A DNA stretch of 36,871 nt from Anabaena sp. FACHB-1237 (lineage in GTDB: Bacteria; Cyanobacteriota; Cyanobacteriia; Cyanobacteriales; Nostocaceae). The stretch's first letter is position 1, and every line of letters begins with the position of its first letter. Of this stretch, positions 34,489 to 36,871 are shown piece after piece. The translations under genes and the position numbers were made by a program. Location of the stretch: contig NZ_JACJPV010000038.1 of NCBI RefSeq assembly GCF_014696225.1, positions 1 through 36,871 of the forward strand. The letters are read 5' to 3'. A model generated the notes under the pieces. That model was given only the letters and a program-made list of their open reading frames with translations, made no database searches and was not told the origin of the DNA.

Positions 34489-35151
34489 ATGAGTACAACC
34501 GCTTATAGTAGTGAACAAGTTGCTATTTGGTTACGTGGACTATTAACAATTGCTTGGGCAGATGGTAATTTTGATCCGCAAGAACAGGAATTAATTGGTA
34601 GTATTACAAAAGATGAATTAGCACCTGGTATTGATTGGCAAACATTAGAAACCATCACACCCGTAGAATTAGCTGCTAGTTTTGGTAAAAGTACACCCAT
34701 AGCCGAAAATTTTCTACGTACTGCTTTTATGGTAGCGATCGCAGATGGTATATATTCTCCTAGTGAAGATCAAGTTTTACACCAATTTTGTCAAGCACTA
34801 GAACTATCCGAAAATCTCCTGACAACCTTACGTCAAACCCTCCAACATCAGACAGCATCAAGTAACCCCGGAACAGCATTACAACCTACTTCGGGCGATG
34901 CTTTAACCCCTGTACGTCAATGGTTAGATGGTTTAGAAATTCATGATCCTAGAGTAGCGCGGTTCTTGTGTAAAATGATTCCAGCACAATGTCCCTTTGA
35001 AAGAGATGTGATCCTGTTTGGGCGGAAAATAGTACATATTCCACCGATGTGTAAAATTAATCCTTTATATGAACAACTAGTAGGTTTACGTTTTCGTGCC
35101 CTGTCCTATTTAGCAGATGACTGCGGAGAGGACATTACACCATATATGTAA
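34489..35151 (+). CDS. TerB-like / Mo-dependent nitrogenase C-terminal family protein
   Basis: This 220-aa protein has two parts. Residues about 10-120 are helical with TerB-like acidic patches: LTIAWADGNFDPQEQELI and a repeated-looking MVAIADGIYSPSEDQVL. Residues about 140-220 match the Mo-dependent nitrogenase C-terminal family (PF06967, as I recall): FLCKMIPAQCPFERD, HIPPMCKINPLYEQL and LRFRALSYLADDCGED. The Cys residues could bind metal. Such proteins are widespread in cyanobacteria, including non-fixers, so the name does not prove a role in nitrogen fixation. AAAAAGGA lies about 20 bases before the ATG. A GATGCGTTA hairpin follows the stop. Confidence 0.75.
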   Translation: MSTTAYSSEQVAIWLRGLLTIAWADGNFDPQEQELIGSITKDELAPGIDWQTLETITPVELAASFGKSTPIAENFLRTAFMVAIADGIYSPSEDQVLHQFCQALELSENLLTTLRQTLQHQTASSNPGTALQPTSGDALTPVRQWLDGLEIHDPRVARFLCKMIPAQCPFERDVILFGRKIVHIPPMCKINPLYEQLVGLRFRALSYLADDCGEDITPYM

Positions 35152-35178
35152 GATGCGTTAGTGATAACGTAACGCATC
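35152..35178. terminator. Hairpin after the TerB-like gene
   Basis: GATGCGTTA (35152-35160) pairs perfectly with TAACGCATC (35170-35178) over 9 bases, starting one base after the stop. It belongs in style to the GTGCGTTA repeat family, and no T tract follows. Confidence 0.45.
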
Positions 35179-35189
35179 ATCATAATTAA

Positions 35190-36233
<1,044 letters not shown>

Positions 36234-36656
36234 TATAGGACTCATATTTTAATTTCAAAAAAAATTAGGTATTGTAGGGTGCGTCAGACAGCATAAGTTA
36301 AGTAAATAAACAGATTCTTGACATCTGACGCACCCTACTAATATGCCAGTTGCGTAGTCAGTTTTTGCTTATGTAGACGCGATTTCTAATCAGCAATTTT
36401 TGTATTAATTTAGACTTTACCAACACCCTCTATAATAGCCCACTTCTTGCACAAATTAGGGATCTTATTGTCCTATTACAGCAGTTTCCGTTATTATGAG
36501 ATACAGATGTTAATGATAAAACCCTTGTAACACAGGCATCTTGCTGTGTTCATAGTGTACCTCATGTTTGATCATAAGAAATAGTCCTTAATATCCATGT
36601 TCCAGAAGTCTTTTCGGCTTTCAAGACTATTCCTGCTATATAAAACCTAGACAAAA
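36234..36656. other. Intergenic region between obg and the TnpB gene
   Basis: No gene is seen. The left half is a MITE-related segment (about 36237-36359). The middle holds AGTGTACCTCAT (36554-36565), shared with the IS630 flank at 25186. The right end, downstream of tnpB, holds overlapping inverted repeats that may be the IS right end. Confidence 0.5.
36274..36338. repeat. 65-bp element with perfect 15-bp inverted ends
   Basis: GTAGGGTGCGTCAGA (36274-36288) and its exact reverse complement (36324-36338) bound a short AT-rich core. AATATGCCAGTTGCGTA (36340-36356) follows, identical to the right end of the MITE at 18944-19090, so this is probably a degenerate relative of that family. Confidence 0.7.
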
Positions 36657-36871
36657 CTAGACTTTACTTTCTACTTCAATGGGAGCATGGGAGCGGTTAT
36701 CCCTCAGTAGACTTACACGCCTTAGCCAGACGCGATAAATTAATTTAATTGCGGCATTTAGATCCCTATCCATCTCAAAACCGCAGTTCTCACAGTGATA
36801 AATTCTTTCAGATAAAGAAAGATTTTCTTTTTTATATCCACAGTGGGAACAGGTTTTACTGGATGGATAAA
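36657..36871 (-). CDS. tnpB: C-terminal part of a TnpB-type IS200/IS605-family protein (cut by right edge)
   Basis: The minus-strand frame is open from the right edge to TAG 36657-36659. It contains the four-Cys zinc ribbon typical of TnpB, SKTCSHCGYK, then YHCENCGFEMDRDLNAA. The Asp in DRDLNAA is the last RuvC catalytic residue. TnpB is an RNA-guided nuclease encoded by IS605-type elements. The tail after NAA (KLIYRVWLRRVSLL to ESKV) is short and could be altered. Only about 71 codons are in the window, so integrity of the rest is unknown. Confidence 0.85.
   Translation of the reverse strand, partial: YPSSKTCSHCGYKKENLSLSERIYHCENCGFEMDRDLNAAIKLIYRVWLRRVSLLRDNRSHAPIEVESKV

Noticed and set aside
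34264..34518. Minus-strand 84-codon frame over the 31-bp hairpin
   Set aside because: It overlaps a repeat and the start of the real plus-strand gene and has no recognisable features.

Overview
The window is a 36.9 kb, AT-rich stretch of a cyanobacterial chromosome. The evidence is psaE, ndhO, a complete beta-carboxysome cluster, CO2-uptake type NDH-1 subunits, a plastid-type PAP/fibrillin protein and many GCGATCGC (HIP1) octamers. A Mo-nitrogenase C-terminal family protein and the repeat content suggest a filamentous, probably heterocyst-forming genus of the Nostocales, though the genus cannot be fixed from the sequence alone.

Region 1 (1-7.3 kb, all minus strand) is a tightly coupled type III-D-like CRISPR-Cas effector operon. 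Its transcription order is a CARF-nuclease-fold protein, an HD-less Cas10 with an intact GGDD, a single Cas7, a Csx10-like Cas5, a fused Cas7-Cas7 protein and Csx19. No cas6, cas1, cas2 or repeat array lies in the window. The Card1-like nuclease fold of the CARF protein has lost the catalytic E and K of its ExK motif, so the operon looks built to make cyclic oligoadenylate but its linked reader may not be a nuclease. This is the most interesting system here.

Region 2 (7.3-8.7 kb) holds a gene remnant, a DUF2281/PIN (VapBC-like) toxin-antitoxin pair and a MITE-like element. Region 3 (8.6-18.9 kb) is the inorganic-carbon region. It has a DUF1517 protein, ndhD4 and ndhF4 on the minus strand, then divergent ccmK2-ccmK1-ccmL-ccmM-ccmN-ccmO on the plus strand. 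CcmM carries a textbook internal ribosome-binding site and GTG start for the short (M35-type) Rubisco-condensing form. No cupB/chpX lies beside ndhD4/F4.

Region 4 (18.9-25.2 kb) is accessory DNA around clpB. It holds a 147-bp MITE with perfect 16-bp inverted ends, a hicAB pair, a duplicated small-protein/retropepsin-like cassette whose second protease is lost, and a broken IS630 transposase. Region 5 (25.5-36.2 kb) is housekeeping: malate dehydrogenase, ndhO, mutM, psaE, a fibrillin, a DUF3134 protein, mraY, gyrA, a TerB/Mo-nitrogenase-C protein and obgE. The right edge cuts a TnpB-type IS605-family gene.

Intergenic DNA is unusually rich in structured repeats. These include two 26-bp perfect palindromes related by compensatory changes, two copies of a 31-bp REP-like hairpin, several GTAGGGTGCGT-type hairpins and tandem arrays, and MITE-like elements.
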